DNA of 64,000 nucleotides from Alphaproteobacteria bacterium (GTDB lineage: Bacteria > Pseudomonadota > Alphaproteobacteria > Caulobacterales > Hyphomonadaceae): assembly GCA_018830285.1 (NCBI GenBank), contig JAHJSB010000055.1, positions 124,001 through 188,000 of the forward strand, read 5' to 3'. Each line of letters opens with the position of its first letter. The first letter of the stretch is position 1. A program made the translations under genes and the position numbers. Below, in pieces: positions 17,646-25,724 of this stretch. The notes under the pieces were generated by a model that did no database searches, was not told where the DNA came from, and saw only the letters and a list, made by a program, of their open reading frames with translations.

Positions 17646-18194
17646 ATGTCGAAGCGTCGCCTGACCCCTGAAGAAGCAAAAGCCTGGTCGCGCGTCGCCA
17701 AGTCGATCAAACGGATCGGGCCGGAGACGTCAGACTTTGAAGCGCTGATTTCGGCGGTTGAGGCGGGTGAACCGGCGAACCTCCCCCGCGCCACCCCCCC
17801 TGCCACGCCCTTGCGGCGCCCGGTTTCGGGCCCTGCCGCCCCCTCGCCAACCCCTCAGGTCCCCCCGGCCACACCCGCGAATCGGGGGAAAGAGAAGCGC
17901 GTAAAACGGGGAAAGCTGGTCGTCTCTGCCACCTTTGACCTGCACGGCCACACGCAGGCAACCGCTGCGCGGATCCTGCCCGGCTTCCTGTCAGGCGCGC
18001 AGGCAGACGGCGCGCGTTGTGTTTTGGTGATTACAGGAAAGGGCCGGCTGGGCGAAGGCGTCCTGAAACGCAACTTCCTCACCTGGCTCGAAACGCCGGA
18101 TGCGAGGAAAATGGTTTCGGGTTACGCCGAAGCGCACCAGCGCCATGGCGGCGCGGGTGCGTTCTACGTGTTTCTTCGGAAACTGCAGTTGTAA
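17646..18194 (+). CDS. Smr-domain protein (MutS2 C-terminal-like nuclease domain)
   Basis: A 182-residue protein with a Pro-rich, disordered N-terminal half and a C-terminal Smr domain. The domain shows the LHGHTQATA motif (DLHGxxxxxA type), CVLVITGKGRLGEGVLKRNF and HQRHGGAGAFYVFLRK. Stand-alone Smr proteins can nick DNA or RNA; the target here is unknown. The same mltA-smr order occurs in related genomes. A short CTGCAGTT/AACTGCAG palindrome (18183-18200) overlaps the stop codon. Confidence 0.88.
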   Translation: MSKRRLTPEEAKAWSRVAKSIKRIGPETSDFEALISAVEAGEPANLPRATPPATPLRRPVSGPAAPSPTPQVPPATPANRGKEKRVKRGKLVVSATFDLHGHTQATAARILPGFLSGAQADGARCVLVITGKGRLGEGVLKRNFLTWLETPDARKMVSGYAEAHQRHGGAGAFYVFLRKLQL

Positions 18195-18206
18195 CTGCAG
18201 GCGACG

Positions 18207-18881
18207 TTAGCTGAAGTCGCGGAAGACGTCGGCGGCAGACACGTCTTTCTGACGCTCTTCCTTTTCCGGCTCTGGCTCATATCCAGCAGCATCGTCCTGC
18301 GTCGGCACCAGGCCTGGGCCTTCTGCATTCAGGCCTCTTTCAGCCTCGATGCGACGGCGTTTGTCAGCCGACTTGGCGATCACTTCATCGAGCTCGATCT
18401 GGGTGCAAAGGCCCAGTGTCACCGGGTCAACCGGGCGGATGGCCTGCGAATTCCAGTGCGACTTGTCGCGCACATTGTTGATCGTCGATTTCGTCGTTCC
18501 GATCGTCTTGGAAATCTGCGCATCCGACACTTCCGGGTGGTTGCGAATGAACCAGGCGACGGCGTCGGGCTTGTCGGCGCGGCGGACAACAGGCGTGTAC
18601 CGGCTGCCCTTGCGCGGTGGCTGAGGGATGTGCGCGATCTTGGACGCGGCAATTTTCAGCACATAATCAGGGTTTTCTTCGCCGCGAGCGATTTCCTCGC
18701 GCGACAGGATACCGCCAGCGATAGGATCGACGCCGCGCATGTTCTCGGCGACGTCTCCGTCAGCGATACCTTTGACCTCAAGATGGTGCAGGCCGCAAAA
18801 AGCGGAGATCTGGGTAAAGGTCAGTGTCGTATTGTCCAGCAGCCAGACGGCGGTCGCCTTGGGCATCAGTATCTCGGACAT
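18207..18881 (-). CDS. trcR: Cell-cycle transcriptional regulator TrcR-like (DUF1013)
   Basis: A 224-residue protein of the DUF1013 family. The N terminus MPKATAVWLLDNTTLTFTQIS and a helix-turn-helix-like region VSDAQISKTIGTTKSTINNV are characteristic; the C-terminal tail is acidic and charged. In Caulobacter this family (TrcR) is an essential RNA-polymerase-associated regulator in the cell-cycle network; I apply that by similarity. The upstream region has a GANTC site (18973-18977) and a strong hairpin (18921-18945), so methylation-dependent control is possible. Confidence 0.85.
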   Translation of the reverse strand: MSEILMPKATAVWLLDNTTLTFTQISAFCGLHHLEVKGIADGDVAENMRGVDPIAGGILSREEIARGEENPDYVLKIAASKIAHIPQPPRKGSRYTPVVRRADKPDAVAWFIRNHPEVSDAQISKTIGTTKSTINNVRDKSHWNSQAIRPVDPVTLGLCTQIELDEVIAKSADKRRRIEAERGLNAEGPGLVPTQDDAAGYEPEPEKEERQKDVSAADVFRDFS

Positions 18882-18920
18882 GGGTGTCTCCTTGGAGCGC
18901 GTTGGGGGCCTGAAATGCAG

Positions 18921-18945
18921 CCGCCCGACACTTCGTGCCGGGCGG
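18921..18945. other. Strong hairpin in the trcR leader / QOR trailer
   Basis: CCGCCCGACAC and GTGCCGGGCGG form an 11-bp stem (one mismatch) with a TTC loop. No T-run follows on either strand, so a standard intrinsic terminator is doubtful. It lies between the end of the quinone oxidoreductase gene and the start of trcR on the minus strand, and could end the former or structure the leader of the latter. Confidence 0.45.
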
Positions 18946-19017
18946 TCAAGGTTTCAGGCAAGCTTGGAACCTGAGTCGCTTATAGGTCAATCAGGCCGGA
19001 TTGGAAAGGCATTCACT

Positions 19018-19992
19018 TCACCGCGCGAGGATGATCTTGCCAGAATGCTTGCCTTCGCCCATCCGGGCATGTGCCGCCTCTGCATCTTCAAAGGGAAATT
19101 TGCTGTCGAGAACCGGCTTGATCCGGCCAGACACGACATGCGGCCAGAAGTCCTTCTCCACCGCATCCCGGATCCTTTGCTTCTCGGGCACCGGACGCGC
19201 CCGCAATGTCGTCGCTGCCAGGGTCAGGCGCTTCATCAGCACAGGCGCGAAATTCACGCTGGTCTGGAAGCCGTTCTGGTAAGCGATATTGACGATCCGT
19301 CCGTCAATCTTCGCCGCGCCGATGTTTTTCTGCACGTATTCGCCACCCACCATGTCGAGAATGACATCGGCGCCGCCCTCTGCGCGGACAATCGCTTCGA
19401 AATCCTCCTCGCGATAATTGATCGCCCGGTCGGCGCCAAGGTCGGTGGCCAGAGCGCATTTCTCGGCGCTGCCGGCTGTCGCGAAGATTTTCCCCGCGCC
19501 TGCGACCCGCGCCATCTGAATGGCCATCACGCCGATACCGCTCGTGCCGCCATGGCAGAGGAAATCCTCGCCCGCCTTCAGTCCGACGCGGTCAAACACA
19601 TTGGCCCAGACGGTAAACAGGGCTTCCGGGAAACAGGCCGCTTGCACCATGCCCATGCCCGCCGGCACAGGTAGGAGCGATCCCTGGTCGACGCTTGCCA
19701 ACTCGGCATAACCGCCGCCAGCCAGCAGGCCGCACACCGCGTCACCAACTTTCCAGCGGGTGACCCCCTCGCCGAGGCTCTTGATGTGTCCAGATATTTC
19801 AAGCCCGAGGATCGACGAGGCTCCGGGAGGCGGTGGATAGGCGCCGGTACGCTGAATGAGGTCCGCCCGATTGAGACCAGCGGCCGCCACCTCGACAAGC
19901 ACCTCGCCCGGCCCGGCAACAGGTGCTTCGACATCGCCCCAGCGCAACGGAGCGCCCTCTTCTACAATCACGGCCTTCATCATATCGTTCAT
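19018..19992 (-). CDS. Zinc-independent NAD(P)H:quinone oxidoreductase (MDR family)
   Basis: A 324-residue medium-chain dehydrogenase/reductase of the QOR/PIG3 type. The N-terminal GroES-like domain has VEVAAAGLNRADLIQRTGAYPPPPG, matching the PIG3-like group; the Rossmann domain has LCHGGTSGIGVMAIQMARVAGA. The zinc-binding residues of alcohol dehydrogenases are absent. It probably reduces quinones or other electrophiles with NADPH. The next minus-strand gene is trcR, 136 bases downstream. Confidence 0.88.
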   Translation of the reverse strand: MNDMMKAVIVEEGAPLRWGDVEAPVAGPGEVLVEVAAAGLNRADLIQRTGAYPPPPGASSILGLEISGHIKSLGEGVTRWKVGDAVCGLLAGGGYAELASVDQGSLLPVPAGMGMVQAACFPEALFTVWANVFDRVGLKAGEDFLCHGGTSGIGVMAIQMARVAGAGKIFATAGSAEKCALATDLGADRAINYREEDFEAIVRAEGGADVILDMVGGEYVQKNIGAAKIDGRIVNIAYQNGFQTSVNFAPVLMKRLTLAATTLRARPVPEKQRIRDAVEKDFWPHVVSGRIKPVLDSKFPFEDAEAAHARMGEGKHSGKIILAR

Positions 19993-20092
19993 TCGACTTG
20001 TTCCTTCAGGAAATTCGCGTCCGGGGAGTCGCTTCTAGCCTGCCTTTCTGTTTTTATGAAAGACTGCCATCGAATGTAGAGGAGGCTTGGCC

Positions 20093-20272
20093 GTGTTCGA
20101 AGAAGAACCGATCCTGACAAATCGCGCGCAGGCGCTTGACCAGATGTCTATAGAAGAGCTGCATGAGCGGATTCGCGTCCTGCGCTGCAGAATCGAGGAT
20201 TGCGAAGTAGAAATTGCCAAGAAAGAGGCCCAGAAGTCAGCGGCAGACGCCCTGTTCGGCGGAAATAGTTAA
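20093..20272 (+). CDS. Small DUF1192-family protein
   Basis: A 59-residue coiled-coil-like protein containing ALDQMSIEELHERIRVLRCRI, the DUF1192 signature; function unknown. I chose the GTG at 20093 because a strong GGAGG (20081-20085) sits 7 bases upstream; an in-frame TTG at 20087 would be only one base from it. It precedes a DUF1465 gene, an arrangement frequent in alphaproteobacteria. Confidence 0.8.
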   Translation: MFEEEPILTNRAQALDQMSIEELHERIRVLRCRIEDCEVEIAKKEAQKSAADALFGGNS

Positions 20273-20335
20273 GGCCCCGGAAACGGGTTGTAAGCTAAGT
20301 GTTTCTATTGGCGTTCGTGTTCTAAGGTTTTGAAG

Positions 20336-20884
20336 ATGGCAGTAAACGGGTCACCCGAAAACGGCTCCGAAAGCCTCAACAGCTTTACCGGGGGCAAGCT
20401 CTTCGACACCGTCTTCGGTCGGGGCATGGCGCTCGTCGAAGAAACAGCGTCTTACCTTGATGGGCCAGGCCGCGAGCATGCGCGTACGCTGCCGCGTGAA
20501 GCCGGCCTCACCTATTCTGCCTGGAGTATGGAGCTGACGACGCGCCTGATGCAGGCCGCGAGTTGGCTCGTTATGCAAAAAGCCGTGCGGGACGGTGAGA
20601 TGCGCCGCGAGGAGGCCTCCGCCCGCAAATACCGCATTCGCCGGGACGATCCCCCGCTTGACGCCGAAGCCCAGCGTGACCGGGGCCTGCCGCTACGTTT
20701 CCTTGAACTGGTGGCGCGATCAGAAGCCCTGTTCGAGCAGATCTGCCGCCTCGACCAAGCGCTCTACAGTGCGCCGGCTCCAGGCCAGGCCAAGAATGCC
20801 GTATCCGACCAGATAGCCCTGCTGCAAAAGGCCGCCGAGACGGGCGCCTTTGACCCCCTGATGGTCTGGCACCGCGCGAAATAG
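20336..20884 (+). CDS. DUF1465-family protein
   Basis: A 182-residue, mainly helical cytoplasmic protein. The segment LFDTVFGRGMALVEETASYLDG followed by LTYSAWSMELTTRLMQAASWLV identifies DUF1465. The family is restricted mainly to alphaproteobacteria and I know no settled biochemical function. The ATG at 20336 has AAGG 8 bases upstream and is preferred over the TTG at 20330. Confidence 0.82.
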   Translation: MAVNGSPENGSESLNSFTGGKLFDTVFGRGMALVEETASYLDGPGREHARTLPREAGLTYSAWSMELTTRLMQAASWLVMQKAVRDGEMRREEASARKYRIRRDDPPLDAEAQRDRGLPLRFLELVARSEALFEQICRLDQALYSAPAPGQAKNAVSDQIALLQKAAETGAFDPLMVWHRAK

Positions 20885-20890
20885 ATCAAA

Positions 20891-21949
20891 TCAGGCGTTG
20901 CGAGCCGCTGTTGGCGGTGGCGGCAACAGGCTGGCCGAGCCGTTGTTTCGGGCATTCATCAACCGTAGTCGGCGGGGCCGCCGATAGAGCACGCTCAGTG
21001 GTGTCTCGCGGACCAGCCGAAAGAAGACCAGCGGCAACACGACCGCGCCCAGCGTGATCGCAAGACAGGCCAGGCCCGCATTCCCGGTACGTTCGTTCGC
21101 CGCGAATCCATGCTGCAAGGCCGTCATTGGAATGAGGAATGTCAGGTAGATGATGAGGCAGTGTCGGCCCGCATAGCCGATTATGGCCAACCATCCGATC
21201 CTGTTGAGCTGAATGCCGAGCGCAATGACGGCTGCTGTGCCGGAAAAGCCGAGCGCAAGGCTGATTACGGGCAGACCGGACACGCCCAGGACAACGAACG
21301 CAGCATTCGCGAGCGCCCAGCCCAGCAGCACGTTCCACAACGGCTGAGTGTGCCCGGACACGCGGTCTGCAAATTCGAACACGTGAGGCGCGGCAACGAA
21401 GCCTGCGAAGAAGAAGACATACCAGGCGCCAAACATGTTCGCGACGCTCCAGCCTGTATCGATCCAGCCAGTTGCAAAAGCCATCTGGGCAAGGGCGGCG
21501 GCAATGAAGACTTTTCGCGCAGGCAAGAAGCGTATGAGCCGCGTCAAGGCATGGAACACGACCAGCATGTAGACGAGCATAAGGCTATCGGTCGGTTCAA
21601 CCAGGGCTCTCAGGACGTCAGCCATGAACGCGGTCGGAGCATTTACAAGCAGGCTGGCATCCAGCGTCGCTTTCTGGATCACCAGCCAAATCAGATAGAA
21701 ATACGCGAAATGTAGGATTTTCCGGTCGAAAAAATGCTTTGTCGAACCAAACAGGGACAGGTTCAGGAACAAGGCCGCCAGGAAGAAAAAGGCTGGGATT
21801 AGAAAGGGGGATGACCAGGCGACAATGGGAGTCAACCAGCTATCGTGCTGGATCAGGGCATCATAGCTCGACGTCGTGTAGATCGCGACGATCAGAAGGA
21901 TGCAAATGCCCTTCGCGTGATCGACCCAGTTTATGCGTCCGTGTTGCAT
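20891..21949 (-). CDS. Membrane acyltransferase family 3 protein
   Basis: A 352-residue polytopic protein with about ten hydrophobic segments. It begins with RINWVDHAKGICILLIVAIY, the typical start of Acyl_transf_3 proteins, which move acyl groups onto periplasmic sugars or glucans. The ATG at 21949 is preferred because the conserved WVDxAKG motif then lies at residues 8-14. The substrate is unknown. It ends 6 bases from convergent DUF1465. Confidence 0.85.
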   Translation of the reverse strand: MQHGRINWVDHAKGICILLIVAIYTTSSYDALIQHDSWLTPIVAWSSPFLIPAFFFLAALFLNLSLFGSTKHFFDRKILHFAYFYLIWLVIQKATLDASLLVNAPTAFMADVLRALVEPTDSLMLVYMLVVFHALTRLIRFLPARKVFIAAALAQMAFATGWIDTGWSVANMFGAWYVFFFAGFVAAPHVFEFADRVSGHTQPLWNVLLGWALANAAFVVLGVSGLPVISLALGFSGTAAVIALGIQLNRIGWLAIIGYAGRHCLIIYLTFLIPMTALQHGFAANERTGNAGLACLAITLGAVVLPLVFFRLVRETPLSVLYRRPRRLRLMNARNNGSASLLPPPPTAARNA

Positions 21950-22013
21950 GTCGTAATACCCCGGTTTCGGTTGCCGGGGGCGGTGCAAGATTCATGCTGT
22001 CTTGGGCGGGGGC

Positions 22014-22613
22014 CTAGAAAGTAGCGTAAACCCGCAGGAAATTGCCGGCCTGCTCGGCGCAGAATCCCTCGCGTACCGGGGCTCGCATGATCATCAGGCG
22101 GTGCCAAAGTGGCCCCAACAGGAATTCCACGACCTCATCTAGATCGAAATCGCGTCGAATAACGCGTTTTCCGGCCAATTCGGCCAAAAGCATGCGCAAA
22201 GGCTGCCGAATATCGCGGCTGATCCACGCGCGCCAGACTTCGCCGGCGTCCTTGTCATCTGCAGCAGCGAGCAGGGCGACGCGCAGAACCGCGTGCCCTT
22301 GCCCGGTTCGGGCGGTCGCTTCGAGCGGCACGATCAGGGCAGTGATGCGCTCTTGTGGATCGCGGCCGCCGTCTGGGCTGTCTGGAATCAGGGCGAGCGC
22401 CGCGTCGACGCACATCGCTCCAATAGATGGCCACCAGCGATAGATTGTCTGCTTGGAGGCGCTTGCCCGTTTGGCGACGCTGTCGACGCTGAAGGCCCGC
22501 CAACCGTTTTCGGCCATTTCGACACGCGTAGCATCGAGGATCGCTGCCTTCGATGCCTCGCTGCGCGTCGGACCCTTTCGGGAGGTCTTGGAGCCTTCGG
22601 TTGCCGTCGTCAT
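22014..22613 (-). CDS. TetR/AcrR-family transcriptional regulator
   Basis: A 199-residue repressor. The N-terminal HTH reads AILDATRVEMAENGWRAFSVDS then ASKQTIYRWWPSIGAMCVDA, the standard TetR fold; the C-terminal ligand domain is of the TetR_C type. I chose the ATG at 22613, which has AGGAG 7 bases upstream; the in-frame ATG at 22721 would give an unusual 36-residue extension. It is divergent from a carbonic anhydrase gene, a possible target along with itself. Confidence 0.88.
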   Translation of the reverse strand: MTTATEGSKTSRKGPTRSEASKAAILDATRVEMAENGWRAFSVDSVAKRASASKQTIYRWWPSIGAMCVDAALALIPDSPDGGRDPQERITALIVPLEATARTGQGHAVLRVALLAAADDKDAGEVWRAWISRDIRQPLRMLLAELAGKRVIRRDFDLDEVVEFLLGPLWHRLMIMRAPVREGFCAEQAGNFLRVYATF

Positions 22614-22627
22614 TGATGTCTCCTGAA

Positions 22628-22674
22628 AAGGCGCTGGCGGTCGCAGGCGCCTTGACGCCTCTTTTGATATTATA
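22628..22674 (-). promoter_or_regulatory. Promoter and possible operator of the tetR gene
   Basis: On the minus strand a perfect TATAAT -10 box lies at 22674-22669, about 55 bases before the ATG at 22613; no convincing -35 box was seen. Between them, AAGGCGC (22628-22634) and GCGCCTT (22647-22653) form an inverted repeat with a 12-base spacer, a plausible autoregulatory operator. Confidence 0.35.
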
Positions 22675-22761
22675 GGCATATCGCTAACAATTTGTCCCGA
22701 TCTGGCTTGCTGATCGCGCAATATGCAGTACTCAGGCGACGAGCAGTCAGGAAAGCGTCAC

Positions 22762-23388
22762 ATGGAATCAATTGATGACTTGATTTCGGGCTACCGGCGG
22801 TTTCGCGCCGGCGCCTATTCAGAACAGGCCAACCTGTATCGCGAACTTGGCGAAGGCCAGGATCCGAACATCATGTTGATCGCCTGCGCCGATAGTCGCG
22901 CTGAGCCCTCCGACATTTTCAATGCAGCCCCAGGACAGCTGTTTGTGGTCAGAAACGTCGCCAACCTGGTGCCTCCGTACCAGCCGGATGGCGGCCTTCA
23001 CGGTGTGAGCGCCGCGCTCGAATATGCGGTCAATGTGCTGGAGGTCGAGAATATCGTTGTCATGGGCCACGGCGGCTGCGGCGGGATTTCCGCGTCGCTT
23101 GGCGGACAGGGCAATCCAGCCATCGGCGAATTTGTCACGCCGTGGGTCAGCCTGCTGGAAACCGCCCGGGAGCGCGTGGTCGCCAGCGGATCGATCAATC
23201 CTCAGTTCGCTCTGGAGCTGGAAGGCATTGAAGTGTCCTTGCAGAACCTCCTCACGTTTCCGTTCGTTTCGCAGGCGGTCGAGGCCGGCAAGCTGTCGCT
23301 CCACGGTGCGTGGTTTGCGATCGTCCATGGAGAACTGCACTGGCGCAACGCCAAAACCGGCCGATTTGAAGTCGTTTCGACTACTTAG
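22762..23388 (+). CDS. Beta-class carbonic anhydrase
   Basis: A 208-residue zinc enzyme interconverting CO2 and bicarbonate. Zinc ligands and the active-site dyad are in IACADSRAEPSDIF (Cys, Asp, Arg) and VMGHGGCGGI (His, Cys). The ATG at 22762 has AGGAA upstream; an in-frame ATG at 22723 gives 13 more residues without support. Divergent from tetR. It overlaps the end of the convergent LysE-type gene by 8 bases. Confidence 0.93.
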   Translation: MESIDDLISGYRRFRAGAYSEQANLYRELGEGQDPNIMLIACADSRAEPSDIFNAAPGQLFVVRNVANLVPPYQPDGGLHGVSAALEYAVNVLEVENIVVMGHGGCGGISASLGGQGNPAIGEFVTPWVSLLETARERVVASGSINPQFALELEGIEVSLQNLLTFPFVSQAVEAGKLSLHGAWFAIVHGELHWRNAKTGRFEVVSTT

Positions 23389-24004
23389 CCGTGGTCAGGA
23401 AGGCGGCGAAGATCGCCGAAGCCAGCATGGCTGCCGCCGCTGCGCGGTTGAACCAGAGGGCGAAGCCGGGATTCTGGAAGCGGTGGTTCATTGCGTCGGC
23501 AGCCCAGGCGTAGACCGTCAGGCCTAGCATTTCGGTCATCGTCACTGTCGCCATGATGATGGCTGCCTGGAGCACGACCGGTCGGCTGGCGTCAAAATAG
23601 CCGGGAAGCAGCAGGCCAAAGAAGACAAGCGCATTGGGGTTCAGTAGCTGAAGCCCGATACCGCGACCGAAAAGGCTGGCTTTGGGTGGTGCCTGAGAGG
23701 CGCTGGCGCGGGGTTGGGCCGGGTCGCCCGTCGCCATCGTCCAAGCGAGCCAGCTGATAAACAGAAGCCCGGCAATCTTGAGCACGAGCAGCAAGCCGGG
23801 AGCGCCGGCGGCAAATGTTGCGATGCCTGTTGCGGCCAGCGAAATCCAGACCAGGTTGGCGGTCGATACACCGACCGCGGGAACGAGGGCAGTGGCGGCG
23901 CCATATCGGAGCGACGTGCTCATCACCATCATGACGGCGGGACCGGGCGTCAGACCCCCGGCAAAAAACAATGCAAGCAGGGCGATCCAGACGCTGATTT
24001 CCAT
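23381..24004 (-). CDS. LysE/RhtB-family amino-acid exporter
   Basis: A 207-residue membrane protein with six predicted helices. The N-terminal FAGGLTPGPAVMMVMSTSLRYG is the LysE/RhtB signature, and LLNPNALVFFGLLLPGY is the second conserved block. Family members export amino acids or homoserine lactones; the substrate cannot be told from sequence. It follows ppa by 20 bases on the same strand. Confidence 0.88.
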   Translation of the reverse strand: MEISVWIALLALFFAGGLTPGPAVMMVMSTSLRYGAATALVPAVGVSTANLVWISLAATGIATFAAGAPGLLLVLKIAGLLFISWLAWTMATGDPAQPRASASQAPPKASLFGRGIGLQLLNPNALVFFGLLLPGYFDASRPVVLQAAIIMATVTMTEMLGLTVYAWAADAMNHRFQNPGFALWFNRAAAAAMLASAIFAAFLTTAK

Positions 24005-24024
24005 GAGCTAGTCGCGGTCGCGCT

Positions 24025-24555
24025 TCAGGCCTTCTTGCCACGTTCGACGGCGAGCGAAATCAGTTCGCGCGCCTTTTCGATGCCATACCAGCCTTCGATA
24101 CGGGTCCATTTGCCCTTCTCGAGATCCTTGTAGTGCTCGAAGAAGTGCGCCGTCTTGTCGATCAGCGTCTGTGGCAGGTCGTGATAGGTCGCGATCTTGT
24201 CATAGTAGCTGGTCAAGGCGCCGTGCGGCACGGCGAGGATCTTTTCGTCAGGTCCCTTGTCATCCGTCATCATCAGTACGCCGACAGGGCGTGAGCGGAC
24301 GACGCTTCCGGGCACCAGAGGGCGGTTGCCGACGACCATGACGTCGATCGGGTCTCCATCCAGGCTGAGCGTGTGCGGCACGAAACCGTAATTACAAGGA
24401 TAGCGCATCTCGGTGTAGAGATAGCGGTCGACGAACATGGCACCGGACGCCTTGTCGATCTCGTACTTGATCGGATCACCGCCCAGCGGGACTTCGATCA
24501 GGACATTGATATCGTCGGGCGGGTTGTTGCCGGTGGCAATCTTCGAAAGGTCCAT
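24025..24555 (-). CDS. ppa: Inorganic pyrophosphatase
   Basis: A 176-residue soluble family I pyrophosphatase that drives biosynthesis by hydrolysing PPi. Active-site blocks visible are EVPLGGDPIKYEIDKASG, YPCNYGFVPHTLSLDGDPIDVMVV (the DxDPxD motif as DGDPID) and KGPDEKILAV, plus HFFEHYKDLEKGKW. Length is typical for proteobacteria. Confidence 0.96.
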   Translation of the reverse strand: MDLSKIATGNNPPDDINVLIEVPLGGDPIKYEIDKASGAMFVDRYLYTEMRYPCNYGFVPHTLSLDGDPIDVMVVGNRPLVPGSVVRSRPVGVLMMTDDKGPDEKILAVPHGALTSYYDKIATYHDLPQTLIDKTAHFFEHYKDLEKGKWTRIEGWYGIEKARELISLAVERGKKA

Positions 24556-24680
24556 GGGACGAGGCTCGCTTGATGGGTCTGGGAGAGTTGATCGTGCTGG
24601 CGAGGCGGATGGCCTGTCGCGAGGTTCAGGTCAAGCCCGTCACGCCGCCGAGTGGGTTAATGGCGCAAGATGGTTTGGAT

Positions 24681-24980
24681 TCAGGCGATCTGTCGGGGTT
24701 CGGCTTCGAAAATTTTCATGTCGGACGGCGTGGGTGACAATTTGCGAAGACGCTTCACGAAGTCCCGGCTGGCAGGCACCTCGAAATGCGCAAGCAGGGC
24801 GGGCATGTCGGTCCAGTATTCGACAAAAACGACGCGCGCCGGATCTTCGCAATCGACATGGACATTGTGGGAAATACAGCCGGGTTCGCCGCGCGAGCGG
24901 GCGACGTGTTCCAGGCTGAGATCAAGGACAGCGTCGTGGATATCCGGCGTCGTCACAACGCTCCCGATAACGATGATCAT
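24681..24980 (-). CDS. ABM-domain (antibiotic biosynthesis monooxygenase-like) protein
   Basis: A 99-residue ferredoxin-like-fold protein. The segments GCISHNVHVDCEDPARVVFVEYWTD (quoted in part) and LLAHFEVPASRDFV fit the ABM/YgiN group of quinol monooxygenases and related small enzymes. The substrate is unknown. A second gene of the same superfamily occurs at 54041-54337. Confidence 0.78.
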   Translation of the reverse strand: MIIVIGSVVTTPDIHDAVLDLSLEHVARSRGEPGCISHNVHVDCEDPARVVFVEYWTDMPALLAHFEVPASRDFVKRLRKLSPTPSDMKIFEAEPRQIA

Positions 24981-25015
24981 CTTGGTCTCTCCTGGGAGCG
25001 CATGCCAATCAGCCG

Positions 25016-25630
25016 TCAGGACCGCTTGAGCGCATAATTGAAACTTATGGAGAGCCGCGGCGTCTCCGAACGGTTTGGCATTACTTCATGGCGCAGCCAG
25101 CTTTCCCAGAGCATGGCGTGACCCTGTTTCGGGGTGACGTAAACAAAGCGGCGGGCCGATTCCGGTGCATCGTCCAGTGGCTGGGGTGCAGCCATCATCA
25201 AGCCGAGGCGCGGGTCCTCGAACTTCAACTGGCCAGCGCCTTCCGGGATGGACACATAATAGGTTCCTGAGATCACGCTGCCGGGGTGGATATGGCCGGA
25301 ATGGCTGCCGCTTTCCCCGAGGATATTGACCCAGAGCCCGTTGAGCTCGAGGGCCTGGTCCTGCATGTCCCAGTGCAGGTCGCGGGCGAACTTCGCCGCT
25401 TCGGCATCGAGGAAAGCCTGCAGCTCTGCGACCTCGGGAAACCGCTCGGGCAGGTCGTCGAGCGAGGCGTAGGACGTGTAGCCGTCATAGCCCTCATTGT
25501 CGCACCAGTCATTGCCGGCGGCGTCTTCGTCCTCGAGCACCCAGCACACTTTTTCCAATGATGTGCGCAGGGGCTCATCACCGATTTCGGCGTGGCGGAG
25601 ACGGGTGGGAAAGAGGGTCTGCAGGGTCAT
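25016..25630 (-). CDS. Putative 2OG-Fe(II) oxygenase (TIGR02466 type)
   Basis: A 204-residue cupin-fold protein. SGHIHPGSVISGTYYVSIPEG carries the likely iron-binding histidines, and WLRHEVMPNRSETPRLSISFNY holds the distal His and the 2-oxoglutarate-binding Arg. The family is predicted from structure; substrates are unknown. The ATG at 25630 (MTLQTLFPT) matches the usual start; a further ATG at 25657 gives a Pro-rich extension. Confidence 0.82.
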   Translation of the reverse strand: MTLQTLFPTRLRHAEIGDEPLRTSLEKVCWVLEDEDAAGNDWCDNEGYDGYTSYASLDDLPERFPEVAELQAFLDAEAAKFARDLHWDMQDQALELNGLWVNILGESGSHSGHIHPGSVISGTYYVSIPEGAGQLKFEDPRLGLMMAAPQPLDDAPESARRFVYVTPKQGHAMLWESWLRHEVMPNRSETPRLSISFNYALKRS

Positions 25631-25724
25631 TGGGAGGGGGTGCCTTGGGGGTGGCAAGGAGGCGGCACGTCCGTGCAGCCCCCGGATTTGCCGAAGGTTT
25701 TCAGCCCAAAGGCTGAGTCGCCGT

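Noticed and set aside
18183-18200. CTGCAGTT/AACTGCAG palindrome at the smr stop codon
   Set aside because: The 2-base loop is too tight for a hairpin terminator and there is no T-run; it overlaps coding sequence.
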